This document shows positions 42,511 through 50,923 of a stretch of 64,000 nt of DNA, piece by piece. This DNA is from Mesotoga prima MesG1.Ag.4.2 (GTDB lineage: Bacteria; Thermotogota; Thermotogae; Petrotogales; Kosmotogaceae): assembly GCF_000147715.2 (NCBI RefSeq), contig NC_017934.1, positions 1,364,001 to 1,428,000 on the forward strand. The letters run 5' to 3'. Within the stretch, counting starts at the first letter, position 1. Every line of letters starts with the position of its first letter. The notes beneath the pieces are model-generated. The model had not been told where the DNA came from, did not search any database, and was given only the letters and a program-made list of their open reading frames with translations. The position numbers and the translations under genes were made by a program.

Positions 42511-43036
42511 TCTCTCTCAGCAACTCTCTGCAGATTATTTTAGTTGAAGAACACTGTTTCTTCTCTAGAAGATTCCAGACTTCTCTTCCCACGGGGTTAT
42601 CGATCCCACCAAGGTAGTTCGCAAGGTGAAGGTGAAGACACTTCACTTTCTTCAGATTTCTGATTCCCCCGATACCTCTATCAAGAAGGAGTCTTCGGCT
42701 TTCCCCCGACACAGAGGCTTCACAGAGTATCTTCTCTTTAAGCAGTGTTGTCTCACGATGTGCACCGAGAAAAGCGGTCGCGAAGGATTTGTCCTGCTCA
42801 ATCCTCTTCTCGAGATGAGAGATCATTCCTTTACTCTCAAGCCTGGAAACCTCTCCTTTCAAGAAAGGGCAGGTAAGCCAGAACAGGGTTGGAAAAGGCC
42901 TGCCATCAGAGATAAGCGAGGACTCGATTACTTGAGGAAAGCCCCAATTGCAAAGCCTGGCAACTGTAAAATCATTCTTCACAGCTCTTCCGAGTTGAAG
43001 CGAAACTATTTTCTTTTCAATGTTATTGCTTTCCAA
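42503..43036 (-). CDS. DUF501 family protein
   Basis: 177-residue protein of the DUF501 family, function unknown. Conserved blocks: LGRAV...VARLCNWGFPQVIESS, GRPFPTLFWLTCPFLKGEVSRLE, and GGIRNLKKVKCLHLHLANYLGGIDNPVGREVW with conserved Cys and His residues that might hold a metal. It starts at TTG 43036 inside the end of prmA, with GGAG very close; the start may lie a little further in. DUF501 genes often sit next to housekeeping genes such as eno or ftsB in other bacteria; here the neighbours are prmA and uvrC. Confidence 0.85.
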   Translation of the reverse strand: MESNNIEKKIVSLQLGRAVKNDFTVARLCNWGFPQVIESSLISDGRPFPTLFWLTCPFLKGEVSRLESKGMISHLEKRIEQDKSFATAFLGAHRETTLLKEKILCEASVSGESRRLLLDRGIGGIRNLKKVKCLHLHLANYLGGIDNPVGREVWNLLEKKQCSSTKIICRELLRENE

Positions 43037-43818
43037 TCTCCATCTTCCCTGACGTTCTCAATCGAAAACTCCTCTTCTGCGAGGCTCTCTATTTCCCGAT
43101 ACTTGTCTTTATAGATCCCCGAAAGGATTACCATCCCATCCTCAGTAAGAAACTTTGGAAGATCCAAAACAAATTTCATCAACAATTCAGCGATCATATT
43201 TGAGACTATGAGATCAAAACGCTCTCCCGGCTTCACTGCAGAAAGAAAATCCGACAGTCTTGCTTCTATCGAGACCTCGTTGATTCGCGCGGTTTCGATT
43301 GTCTTTTCGATAGAGTGCTCGTCTATATCGAGGGCAACTACAGCTGCAGCACCTTTCCTGGCAGCAATCACTGAGAGAATACCGGTTCCACAGCCAACAT
43401 CGAGCACTTTTAAACCCTCTCTCACGGTTTCATTGAGAATAGCGGCGGCAAGTCTCGTAGATTCATGTAACCCGGTACCAAAGGCCATTCCCGGAATGAT
43501 TCCGATTTTTCCTGAACCGACCATCTTTTCTTCTTCCAGGGGAATGACCTCGAACCCGTCGCACAAGTTGAACGGGACTAAGGTCTCCTTCCACTTTTGA
43601 AACCAATCTCTCTCCTCGCTGAAGCCGAGATCTGAAAACTCTATCTCGCGAAGAAAAGCCGGGACTTCCTCTCCTTCTTCAAGAAGAACGTGCAATGAGA
43701 TTCCAGAACCTTCGATTTCCTCGAAGTATAGATTTGTGAAGCCTTCGTTCCAGCTCATCCCCTCGATCGAATCACTTTCCTCGGGCGTTACAAAAGCAAT
43801 CAAGTGTCTGTATCTCAT
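43006..43818 (-). CDS. prmA: Ribosomal protein L11 methyltransferase-like
   Basis: 270-residue SAM-dependent methyltransferase of the PrmA type, modifying L11 in the ribosome. The N-terminal domain (1-95) precedes the catalytic fold with GMAFGTGLHESTRLAAAIL, motif I VLDVGCGTGILSVIAARKGA, the acidic loop ALDIDEHSIEKT, and SNMIAELLM (NPPY-like position reads SNMI). The ATG overlaps the rnc stop (ATGA). Confidence 0.92.
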   Translation of the reverse strand: MRYRHLIAFVTPEESDSIEGMSWNEGFTNLYFEEIEGSGISLHVLLEEGEEVPAFLREIEFSDLGFSEERDWFQKWKETLVPFNLCDGFEVIPLEEEKMVGSGKIGIIPGMAFGTGLHESTRLAAAILNETVREGLKVLDVGCGTGILSVIAARKGAAAVVALDIDEHSIEKTIETARINEVSIEARLSDFLSAVKPGERFDLIVSNMIAELLMKFVLDLPKFLTEDGMVILSGIYKDKYREIESLAEEEFSIENVREDGDWKAITLKRK

Positions 43819-44540
43819 TTCTTCGCCCCCGACTTTTTCAGAATCTCAAGGGCGTGCTTTGCTGCCAGTTGTTCGGCAGCCTTTTTCGTGCGCCCCTCTC
43901 CTTCGCCCATTAAACTCCCATCAAGAAAGACACCGACTTTGAACCATTTCTCCTGCGGCGGACCTTCGTCGAGGAGAGTCTCATACAAAGGCCTTGAACC
44001 AAAGCGAGCCTGGGTCAACTCTTGAAGAGAGGTTTTGTAATCAAGAATCAGCTCTCCTTCTACGGCTCTCTCGATGTAATCCGAAAGTTTCGATTGAACG
44101 AACTCCACCGAAACCCCGAGACCTCCAGTCAGGAAGATTGCAGCAAGGACCGCTTCAAAGGCGTCTGCCAGAATAGAGTCTCGTTCTGCCCCTCCGGTTT
44201 GCCTTTCCCCCTTTCCCAGAAATATGAAGTCGCCGATTCTCATGGTCTTCGCAACGCTGGAGAGAACCTTCTCACTTCCTACCATTGCCCTTATTTTCGA
44301 CATCTCTCCTTCAGTCAGATAATACTCATTGTAGAGAGTCTTGGCAAGGGAGAGTTCGAGAACGGCGTCTCCGAGAAACTCCATTCTTTCATTCGATTCA
44401 AGGGTTCTCTCCCCATTCTGGGCTAACTCATTTGTGAATGAGGAATGACAGAGAGCCCTAAAAACGAGCTCTCTGTCTGCTTCAATTCCATTGATTCTGC
44501 AAAACTTTTCTATCAGCTTTTCTTCTTCAGCGCTTAGCAT
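43815..44540 (-). CDS. rnc: Ribonuclease III
   Basis: 241-residue double-strand-specific RNase that processes rRNA and structured mRNA. The signature ERMEFLGDAVLEL near residue 50 and the metal ligands in DAFEAVLAAIFLTGG are present, followed by a dsRBD (DYKTSLQELTQARFGSRPLYE ... KKAAEQLAAKHALEIL). The start overlaps the transketolase stop by one base (TAATG). Confidence 0.97.
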   Translation of the reverse strand: MLSAEEEKLIEKFCRINGIEADRELVFRALCHSSFTNELAQNGERTLESNERMEFLGDAVLELSLAKTLYNEYYLTEGEMSKIRAMVGSEKVLSSVAKTMRIGDFIFLGKGERQTGGAERDSILADAFEAVLAAIFLTGGLGVSVEFVQSKLSDYIERAVEGELILDYKTSLQELTQARFGSRPLYETLLDEGPPQEKWFKVGVFLDGSLMGEGEGRTKKAAEQLAAKHALEILKKSGAKK

Positions 44541-46438
44541 TATTTAATGATACCCCTGATCCTTTCGACTATTGCTTTGCTGGACAAACCTGCGAGATCA
44601 TAAAGCAGTTCGTTGTCTCCGGAGAACATGTATCTCTCGACACCGATCTTCTCGAAACTTTTCGGTATAATTCCAGAGCCTACTAGGTAGTCAGCGAGGA
44701 TTGAACCGAGACCGCTTGCCACATTGTGGTCTTCTAAAGAAATAACAATAGAGGAGAAGAACTCCTTTACGCTGTCAAAATTTGCTCCAAGAGGACAGCT
44801 CACGTTTAGAACAGCGACTTCTATTCCGTGAGATCTAAGCTCGTCGGCAGCTTTAACTGCGTGGTGAGTCACCTGACCCGTCGTGACGAGGGTAATATCC
44901 TTTCCCTTTCTTATTACATCGACCTTTCCATATTCGAATTTATATTCCTCTCCGAAGAAAGGATTTCCATTTTCATCGGCCACTGGGTTCATTGTAGATC
45001 TTCCCATGGCGATAACAAAGTTCCCTTTCGTCTCGCTCATGAATCTTACCGCTTTGTCAGTTTGATTTGGATCGGCAGGCACTATGAGTTTGAAGCCGTA
45101 GAAATTTCTTAGAGCTCCTATGTAATCAAGACAGTGGTGAGTCTTTCCGTCTTCACCCACGTCGATTCCCACGTGAGTCACTCCAACTTTTACGTTTGCC
45201 TTGTTTATATCGTTTAGGCGCTGCTGATTATAAGTCTCATCGACACCGAACACTCCAAAGTCTGCGAAGAAGGTTAGGACACCACACACCGAAGCGGCAC
45301 CGGCCAATGTCGCTGCGTTATGTTCCTGAACACCAATCTGAACGAAGTTTTCAGGCCAGACTTTTTCAAACTCGCTCACTTTCGTTGAAGGTTTCAGGTC
45401 ACAGTCTACAACCATCACTGGAAGTCTGCCTTTGTTCAGTCTTCCAATATCTCCAACCGCCTTTCCGAAAGCAGATCTATTGTCGGTTTTCTTTTCAACT
45501 GGATAGACTATAGGATCCCCCGTGAAAGGTTTGACATCTTCGTCTATTGCCTGAACCTGCTCGTGATAAGAAGGAAGAACTTTTCTCATTTGAACGAATC
45601 TATCGATATCGTTCTCAAGACCCAGTTCGGCAAGAGCTAAAGCGGCTTTTTCAAAGTCCAGAGGTTTCCCATGGTAAGAAACATCGCCTTCCATGAAGGA
45701 AACTCCCTTTCCCATGATTGTCTTTCCAATAACTACCACGGGCCCCTTTGAATCTTCAGCCTCGACAAGAGCTTCGTTCAGTTCCAGATAGTCGTGGCCG
45801 TCCACCTCAATTACCTTCCATCCATCGGCAAGATAATTGGCCTTAATGTCGACATACATAATGTTGTGGGCTCTCCCCGAAATCTGAGCATCGTTGTAAT
45901 CTATGACAACAACCAGATTGTCAAGCCCGTACTTCACGGCAGTTCTTCTGGCCTCTCCAACCTGACCCTTCGCCTGCTCGGCATCGCTCATTGCAACAAA
46001 GACTCTATTGTTCTTACCACTCAGCTTTGATGCTAAGGCCATACCAACACCGACCGACAGTCCCTGCCCGAGATTTCCAGTCGTCCATTCTACTCCAGGA
46101 ATTCCCCTTGTTATGTGACCCTCAAATATCGAGCCTGGATGTCTGAAGCCAGCAATTACTTCATCGATATCAACAAAGCCCAACCTTCCGAGGGTCGAGT
46201 AAACACCCGGCGATGTGTGACCGTGACTTACAATAACCCTGTCGCGTTCGGGATCAAATGGTTTATTCGGATCATTCTTTGCAAAATCATAGATCGAGAG
46301 GAAGATGTCTATCGATGACATCGAACCACCGGGATGACCTGAGTTTGCTACCGTGGTCATTTTTATGATGTCACCTCTGCATATCCTTCCAAGATCTTCA
46401 AGTCTTTTCAATTCTTCTCTCGTTCGTAATCCCGCCAT
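44540..46438 (-). CDS. tkt: Transketolase
   Basis: 632-residue single-chain TPP enzyme transferring two-carbon units between sugar phosphates. N-terminal half: NSGHPGGSMSSIDIFLSIY, VSHGHTSPGVYSTLG, and the TPP motif around GNLGQGLSVGVGMALASKL to AEQAKGQVGEA. C-terminal half: QIGVQEHNAATLAGAAS with the catalytic Glu, and HHCLDYIGALRNF. Some wording (DAEQAKGQ rather than GDGELQEG) is atypical, so donor specificity may differ from the standard enzyme. The start is ATG 46438, with GGAGG 6 bases upstream; the TTG at 46444 is too close to it. Its place between ricT and rnc is unusual for a sugar enzyme. Confidence 0.93.
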   Translation of the reverse strand: MAGLRTREELKRLEDLGRICRGDIIKMTTVANSGHPGGSMSSIDIFLSIYDFAKNDPNKPFDPERDRVIVSHGHTSPGVYSTLGRLGFVDIDEVIAGFRHPGSIFEGHITRGIPGVEWTTGNLGQGLSVGVGMALASKLSGKNNRVFVAMSDAEQAKGQVGEARRTAVKYGLDNLVVVIDYNDAQISGRAHNIMYVDIKANYLADGWKVIEVDGHDYLELNEALVEAEDSKGPVVVIGKTIMGKGVSFMEGDVSYHGKPLDFEKAALALAELGLENDIDRFVQMRKVLPSYHEQVQAIDEDVKPFTGDPIVYPVEKKTDNRSAFGKAVGDIGRLNKGRLPVMVVDCDLKPSTKVSEFEKVWPENFVQIGVQEHNAATLAGAASVCGVLTFFADFGVFGVDETYNQQRLNDINKANVKVGVTHVGIDVGEDGKTHHCLDYIGALRNFYGFKLIVPADPNQTDKAVRFMSETKGNFVIAMGRSTMNPVADENGNPFFGEEYKFEYGKVDVIRKGKDITLVTTGQVTHHAVKAADELRSHGIEVAVLNVSCPLGANFDSVKEFFSSIVISLEDHNVASGLGSILADYLVGSGIIPKSFEKIGVERYMFSGDNELLYDLAGLSSKAIVERIRGIIK

Positions 46439-46458
46439 ATCCAACCTCCATTCATCCT

Positions 46459-47343
46459 TCAGTCGTCAATAGAAATATCTTCATCCCTGTTCTTTATAAG
46501 CTCATCAGGGTTTGTGTCCTGAATGATTGCTCTCTGACTCTTTCTGAAATCCTCAAACTGAACCTTCAACATCTGTCCGTCATCGGACACGAGAGTAATG
46601 ATCTTCATGAAAATATTGACTGTCAAGACCTTGCAGGTCTTTCCTTCATAATCAACAAGAGAACCCTCATCCGGTATATCTTTGAGCTCATTCTCGTAAA
46701 GTTCCTGTTCGTACGAAAGGCAGCAAAGCAGCCTTCCACATCTACCAGAGATCTTTGCAGGATTTATCAACAACTGCTGCTTTTTCGCATGCTTGAGAGT
46801 TATGCTTTCAAACTGCCTGAGGAAACGAACGCAGCAAGCCGTCATACCGCAAAGCCCAAGGCTACCCTTCATCTTAACCTCGTCCCGTATACCTACCTGT
46901 CTCAGTTCTATTCTCGTTCTGAACGCCCGCGCAAGGTCCTTCACGAGTTCTCTGAAGTCAACCCTGCTGTCGGCGCCAAAATAAAAGACGATTCTCGAAC
47001 GGTCAAACATGTATCTCGCCTCTAACAGTCTCATTGGAAGCGAGTGTTTCTCTATCAGTTCCTGGCAAGTCTTCATTGCCTCTTTTGCCTCTTCTTTATT
47101 CTTAGAGTCAGTTTCCCAGTCCTCGTCAGTCATAACTCTGACAATCGGCTTCAGCTCTTCCTTCGAATCATCAATCCTGATTTCAACAGGGCCGTACATC
47201 ACCTTGCCTACATCGAGTCCAAATTCGCTAATTGCCAATACATAGTCGCCCTGCTTCAACAGTCCCTCACTCGATGTGTACTGATAGAGTTTCCCAACAG
47301 GGTGGAATTCCACTCCGTACACCGTTCCATATATCTCAGGCAT
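46459..47343 (-). CDS. ricT: PSP1-domain protein, RicT/YaaT-like
   Basis: 294-residue PSP1 protein. The Cys-rich core GLCGMTACCVRF ... GRCGRLLCCLSYEQELYEN is the region that binds [4Fe-4S] clusters in the B. subtilis RicAFT complex, which stimulates RNase Y-dependent mRNA maturation. The N-terminus IYGTVYGVEFHPVGKLYQY is typical. It sits directly after holB, an order seen in many Firmicutes (holB-yaaT). Proximity to rnc fits an RNA-processing role. RicA and RicF are not in the window. Confidence 0.92.
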   Translation of the reverse strand: MPEIYGTVYGVEFHPVGKLYQYTSSEGLLKQGDYVLAISEFGLDVGKVMYGPVEIRIDDSKEELKPIVRVMTDEDWETDSKNKEEAKEAMKTCQELIEKHSLPMRLLEARYMFDRSRIVFYFGADSRVDFRELVKDLARAFRTRIELRQVGIRDEVKMKGSLGLCGMTACCVRFLRQFESITLKHAKKQQLLINPAKISGRCGRLLCCLSYEQELYENELKDIPDEGSLVDYEGKTCKVLTVNIFMKIITLVSDDGQMLKVQFEDFRKSQRAIIQDTNPDELIKNRDEDISIDD

Positions 47344-47344
47344 C

Positions 47345-48373
47345 TCAATTACCTCCGTTTTCTCTTCTCAAAAGGTTTCTGGAAAGCGAATTTAGAGCTC
47401 TTAAAGCAACTAACGTAGAACTCAGTGAAGATGTTCTCTGTCTCAGAAACCTGTCGCACCAAATGAAATCCGTCATAATTTCCTTTCCCAAATCGTAGTC
47501 CACTAGCCATTCTATCAGATCAAGGTTAGTAAGCGACTTACTGCTGGGATTTACCGAAGCAATAACCGCGTCGCTCAAAATGCTTCTGACAACCTTCACT
47601 AATTCCCGAGCCCTCTCGAATGATCCGGAGCCGGTGAAGACAGAGGAAACCCGTCTGAAAGTCGAGAAAAAACTGTCAGTCGATATGAAATTTCTACTGA
47701 GAGCTACAAATGCTCTTCTTTTTCTCACAATCGATTCGAAACTCTCCGAGACATCCTCCTTAATCAGTTCAACCAGACCGTCAAGATCTGAAGGAACCTC
47801 AAAAGAAGCGGACTCGACTGAATCGGGATTCTGCTCTAGAAAGTGTCTTAAGATGGTGAAGTTCTCCCTCGAAGCTGCAAAGATTTCCGGAACACGTTTT
47901 CCGTACTTTGCTCTGAGTTCATCCATCAATTCTCTCGGAACCTCGCCCCTCATCGAAACGGTTCTGCTCCTAATTGTCGGCAAAAGGGACTGCCAGGAGG
48001 TTGTCGTCATGATGAGGGTTGCAAAACTGGGAGGCTCTTCAAGGATTTTCAGGAAAGCGTTAGCACTCTCATCTGTCATCCTTTCACATTGATGAATGAG
48101 CACGTACTTCTTCCCGTCTCCCGACGGTCTATGAAGCATGATTTCTTCTATGTCGCGAATTCTATCGATGCCTATGTTTCCGCTTTCAGGCTCGATCAGA
48201 AGAAAATCTTCTACGTATCGCCTTTTACTCCATTTCGGATCGCCTTCAACTATCGACGTTGCCAGGACTTTCAGGTATTCACTGTCCCTGCCCACCAAAG
48301 TAATACTTATGCCCGAACTGCGCGCCAAGAGTCGGGAAAGTCTATCGTTAACTACTCCATCGAACCACTGCAT
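47345..48373 (-). CDS. holB: DNA polymerase III delta-prime-like subunit
   Basis: 342-residue AAA+ clamp-loader protein. The Walker A region is degenerate (ITLVGRDSEYLKV), as in delta-prime subunits. The family blocks IGIDRIRDIEEIMLHRPSGDGKKYVLIHQCERMTDESANAFLKILEEPPSFATLIMTTT and LLPTIRSRTVSMRGE (sensor 1 and SRC-like) are clear. It probably serves in loading the sliding clamp. The ATG at 48373 has no binding site: TATAAT ends only 6 bases upstream, so the mRNA is probably leaderless. It heads a seven-gene operon that runs to uvrC. Confidence 0.9.
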   Translation of the reverse strand: MQWFDGVVNDRLSRLLARSSGISITLVGRDSEYLKVLATSIVEGDPKWSKRRYVEDFLLIEPESGNIGIDRIRDIEEIMLHRPSGDGKKYVLIHQCERMTDESANAFLKILEEPPSFATLIMTTTSWQSLLPTIRSRTVSMRGEVPRELMDELRAKYGKRVPEIFAASRENFTILRHFLEQNPDSVESASFEVPSDLDGLVELIKEDVSESFESIVRKRRAFVALSRNFISTDSFFSTFRRVSSVFTGSGSFERARELVKVVRSILSDAVIASVNPSSKSLTNLDLIEWLVDYDLGKEIMTDFIWCDRFLRQRTSSLSSTLVALRALNSLSRNLLRRENGGN

Positions 48374-48379
48374 GTTTTA

Positions 48380-48388
48380 ATTATAGCA
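48380..48388 (-). promoter_or_regulatory. Extended -10 promoter of leaderless holB operon
   Basis: Minus strand TGCTATAAT, a consensus TG-extended -10, ends 6 bases before the holB ATG. Transcription would begin at or next to the start codon. No Shine-Dalgarno sequence fits in between. Confidence 0.7.
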
Positions 48389-48420
48389 ACGAATATAGTT
48401 TTTGAGCGGAGGGAAGTATT

Positions 48421-48864
48421 GTGGAGAGAACATTCGCATATCTAAAGCCAAACTCGATACAGCGAGGTCTTGTCGGCGAAATAATAAGGAGAATCGAAGA
48501 AAAGGGCTTCAAAATTGTCGCCCTGAAAATGCTCAGGATCTCAGAATCGAGAGCAAGAGAATTGTATCGAGAACACGCCGGAAAGGAGTTTTATGAACCC
48601 CTGCTGGCGTTCGTGCAGTCCGGCCCTGTGGTGGCGATGATTCTAGAAGGTGAAGATGCCGTAAAAAGACTTAGAGTTTTGGTCGGAAAGACCGATCCGA
48701 CAGAGGCATACCCCGGAAGCATTAGAGGTTCGTTTGGTGTTTCAGTTCGAAAGAACCTGATTCATGCTTCGGATTCTGTCGAGAGTGCCGAGCGAGAGGC
48801 AAGGATATTCTTTGATGAAAGTGAGATCAACGATTACTCACTCGTGATTGAAGGCCAGCTTTAA
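48421..48864 (+). CDS. ndk: Nucleoside diphosphate kinase
   Basis: 147-residue enzyme that equilibrates NTP and NDP pools. Typical start MERTFAYLKPNSIQRGLVGEIIRRIE, and the phospho-His is in the motif NLIHASDSVESAEREARIFF; ATP-site residues are in RVLVGKTDPTEAYPGSIRGSFG. It begins at GTG 48421, with GGAGG 8 bases upstream, and is divergent from holB across a 47-base gap. Its stop overlaps the next gene by one base. Confidence 0.97.
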   Translation: MERTFAYLKPNSIQRGLVGEIIRRIEEKGFKIVALKMLRISESRARELYREHAGKEFYEPLLAFVQSGPVVAMILEGEDAVKRLRVLVGKTDPTEAYPGSIRGSFGVSVRKNLIHASDSVESAEREARIFFDESEINDYSLVIEGQL

Positions 48865-50042
48865 TGCTAATTGCTCGAATAAAAAAAGGAAAGGAGGGAA
48901 AGGTCCTTAATTCTTATCCTTGGATCTTCAAGGACGAAATCATGTCACTCGAAGGCCCAACAGACAAAGTATGCGAAGTCAATGTGTTCTCGGCCGGTTA
49001 TGAATTCCTGGGAAAGGGATTCTTCAGTCCCTTTTCAAGTCGGGCAATCATGGTTCTCACTAATAAGGATGAGGAGCTTGGAGAAGGCTTCTTTGGACGT
49101 CTGTTGAGCAATGCCTTACGAAAGAGAGAAAGGCTTTTCAGCAGACCTTTTTACAGACTTGTTCACGGTGAGGGCGACAGGCTTCCTGGACTGGTAATCG
49201 ATCGATATGGAGAGATTATTGCAATGCAGTTCAGAAATCTTATCATTCAGCAAAAAAGGGAAATGATTTTGAGACTCCTCAGGGACATTGTTAAACCTAA
49301 TGGAATCTACGAGCGCAGTGACTTCGAAATGGGAGTCGACGAGAAGATTGAGAGACACACGGGCCTGATCTTTGGTGAGGTACCGGATTCAATCGAAATC
49401 GAGGAAAACGGCCTGAAGTATCTTGTAGATGTCAAGAATAGCCAGAAGACTGGTTTTTTCTATGATCAGAGAGACTCGAGAACGTTCTGCAGGAAAATAA
49501 CGGAAGAACTGTCTCTAAAGAAAGGCCTCGACCTGTTTTCCTTCACAGGAGGTTTTGGTCTAAATATGGCGTGTTCTGGAGCCGATGCAATCTGTGTGGA
49601 CAAATCGGGAGACGACCTAGAGCAGGGAAGAATGAACTCGGTAGTGAACAAGCTGGATAATAAGCTGCAATTCGTTCAGAGCGATGTTCTTGACTTCCTT
49701 GCTGGATTTGAAAAGAAGGATTATTTTGATATAGTAGTAGTGGACCCGCCATCCTTTGTTAAGCACAGAAAAGAGCTTCCGCATGGAATTTCACTTTTCA
49801 AAAGACTTGTAGAGGGCACTCTGCCACTGGTGAAGGATGGGGGGGTGTTGGGGCTGTGCACATGCGCCTACAATATTGGCATCGATCATTTGGTAGAGTC
49901 TGTAAGAAGATCGACGGAACGCACTGGTATTACGTTTTCTCATCTGACGATCACGCTGCAATCGCCTGATCATCCTTGGCTTGTAGAGGTTCCTGAGAGT
50001 CTTTATTTGAAGTGTCTGTGGGGTTTGGTGGAGAAGGAGTGA
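48864..50042 (+). CDS. RlmI-like rRNA cytosine-5 methyltransferase
   Basis: 392-residue SAM-dependent methyltransferase of the RlmI/YccW type. An N-terminal PUA domain (ARIKKGKEGKVLNSYPWIFKDEI) precedes the EEHEP-like middle domain and a Rossmann methyltransferase with the motifs KTGFFYDQRDSRTF, GLDLFSFTGGFGLNMACSGA and VVVDPPSFVKHRKEL. A Cys in LGLCTCAYNI is placed for catalysis. Target by family is a cytosine in 23S rRNA; the exact site is not shown here. TAATG overlap couples it to ndk. Confidence 0.9.
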   Translation: MLIARIKKGKEGKVLNSYPWIFKDEIMSLEGPTDKVCEVNVFSAGYEFLGKGFFSPFSSRAIMVLTNKDEELGEGFFGRLLSNALRKRERLFSRPFYRLVHGEGDRLPGLVIDRYGEIIAMQFRNLIIQQKREMILRLLRDIVKPNGIYERSDFEMGVDEKIERHTGLIFGEVPDSIEIEENGLKYLVDVKNSQKTGFFYDQRDSRTFCRKITEELSLKKGLDLFSFTGGFGLNMACSGADAICVDKSGDDLEQGRMNSVVNKLDNKLQFVQSDVLDFLAGFEKKDYFDIVVVDPPSFVKHRKELPHGISLFKRLVEGTLPLVKDGGVLGLCTCAYNIGIDHLVESVRRSTERTGITFSHLTITLQSPDHPWLVEVPESLYLKCLWGLVEKE

Positions 50043-50048
50043 ATTTTC

Positions 50049-50864
50049 TTGCCCGGCTTCTGGACTCACATCATGTACGGAAAAGATGTTCTGGAAGAGA
50101 TAGGACTCGATCTTGAAGCCGACAAAAGAGAGGAGTTCAATCTTGGATGCCTCTTTACGGATCCCGGACTATATTGCTCCAAAGACGATCCGGAGTTTTC
50201 GCTCTGGAGGTTTTCTCATACTATCAGGTGCGACGAATTTGCAATCGCACTTTGCGAGCGAGCTGGGGGTATCTCGCGCTTTTACACGCTTGGAGTAATT
50301 TGCCATTACTTTCTAGATGCCACCGTGAACCACTATATCGTAGCACGAGCGGGAAACGGCTACAAATATCGACAGCTTGAGACAATGATTGATAAGGTCA
50401 TTCTTAAAGATAGAATTGAGGCTGACATTCTCGATCTCGATCCAAAGGCGGAATTCTCTGGATCCCTTCCTGCAGCGCTTGAAGACCTGTACCGTGATAT
50501 ATCGCTCGAGTTCTATGGACTAAAGGGCTATTCTTTTCAAAGGGCAGTAGAGTCGATGAATAACTATTTTGAAGGTCTTTACGGAAGGTCAAGATTGGCC
50601 TTGATTCTGAAACGATTTAGCATAAGAGAGGGTTCTCCTGAAGAGGCCTTCTTTGAAGATACACATCCCGATCCTTTGAATCTGGCAATGAAGCCCTGGT
50701 TCCACAGTTTTGCCGGTTGGGAAAGCAAGAAGACGTTCCATGAATTGTACAAAGAGGCCTTTGACAACGCCGTTCATTTTTTGCAAAATTATCTTGATGG
50801 AGTGGGCGACTTCTCTTTGCCACGGGTCTCTCTTATGACAAACCTGCCACTAATGGAATACTGA
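50049..50864 (+). CDS. Zinc-dependent phospholipase C-like protein
   Basis: 271-residue protein resembling the zinc-dependent phospholipase C / S1-P1 nuclease fold: HIMYGKDVLEEIG at the N-terminus, FNLGCLFTDPGLY, FSHTIRCDEFAIALCE, and GVICHYFLDATVNHYIV with His residues placed as metal ligands. No signal peptide, so it is probably cytoplasmic, unlike the secreted toxins. It starts at TTG 50049, with GGAG 9 bases upstream. Substrate unknown. Confidence 0.75.
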   Translation: MPGFWTHIMYGKDVLEEIGLDLEADKREEFNLGCLFTDPGLYCSKDDPEFSLWRFSHTIRCDEFAIALCERAGGISRFYTLGVICHYFLDATVNHYIVARAGNGYKYRQLETMIDKVILKDRIEADILDLDPKAEFSGSLPAALEDLYRDISLEFYGLKGYSFQRAVESMNNYFEGLYGRSRLALILKRFSIREGSPEEAFFEDTHPDPLNLAMKPWFHSFAGWESKKTFHELYKEAFDNAVHFLQNYLDGVGDFSLPRVSLMTNLPLMEY

Positions 50865-50893
50865 ATGACAAATTCGTACAGAAGGGAGGGAGG

Positions 50894-50916
50894 CCGTATC
50901 CAGATCTGGAATACGG
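50894..50916 (+). promoter_or_regulatory. Palindrome between purine-rich site and glgD start
   Basis: CCGTATCCAGA and TCTGGAATACGG are complementary apart from one bulged A. The hairpin lies between GGGAGGGAGG (50884-50893) and the glgD ATG at 50924. It could be an operator, or a stem that brings the upstream purine-rich site close to the start codon. Confidence 0.45.
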
Positions 50917-50923
50917 TGATCAT

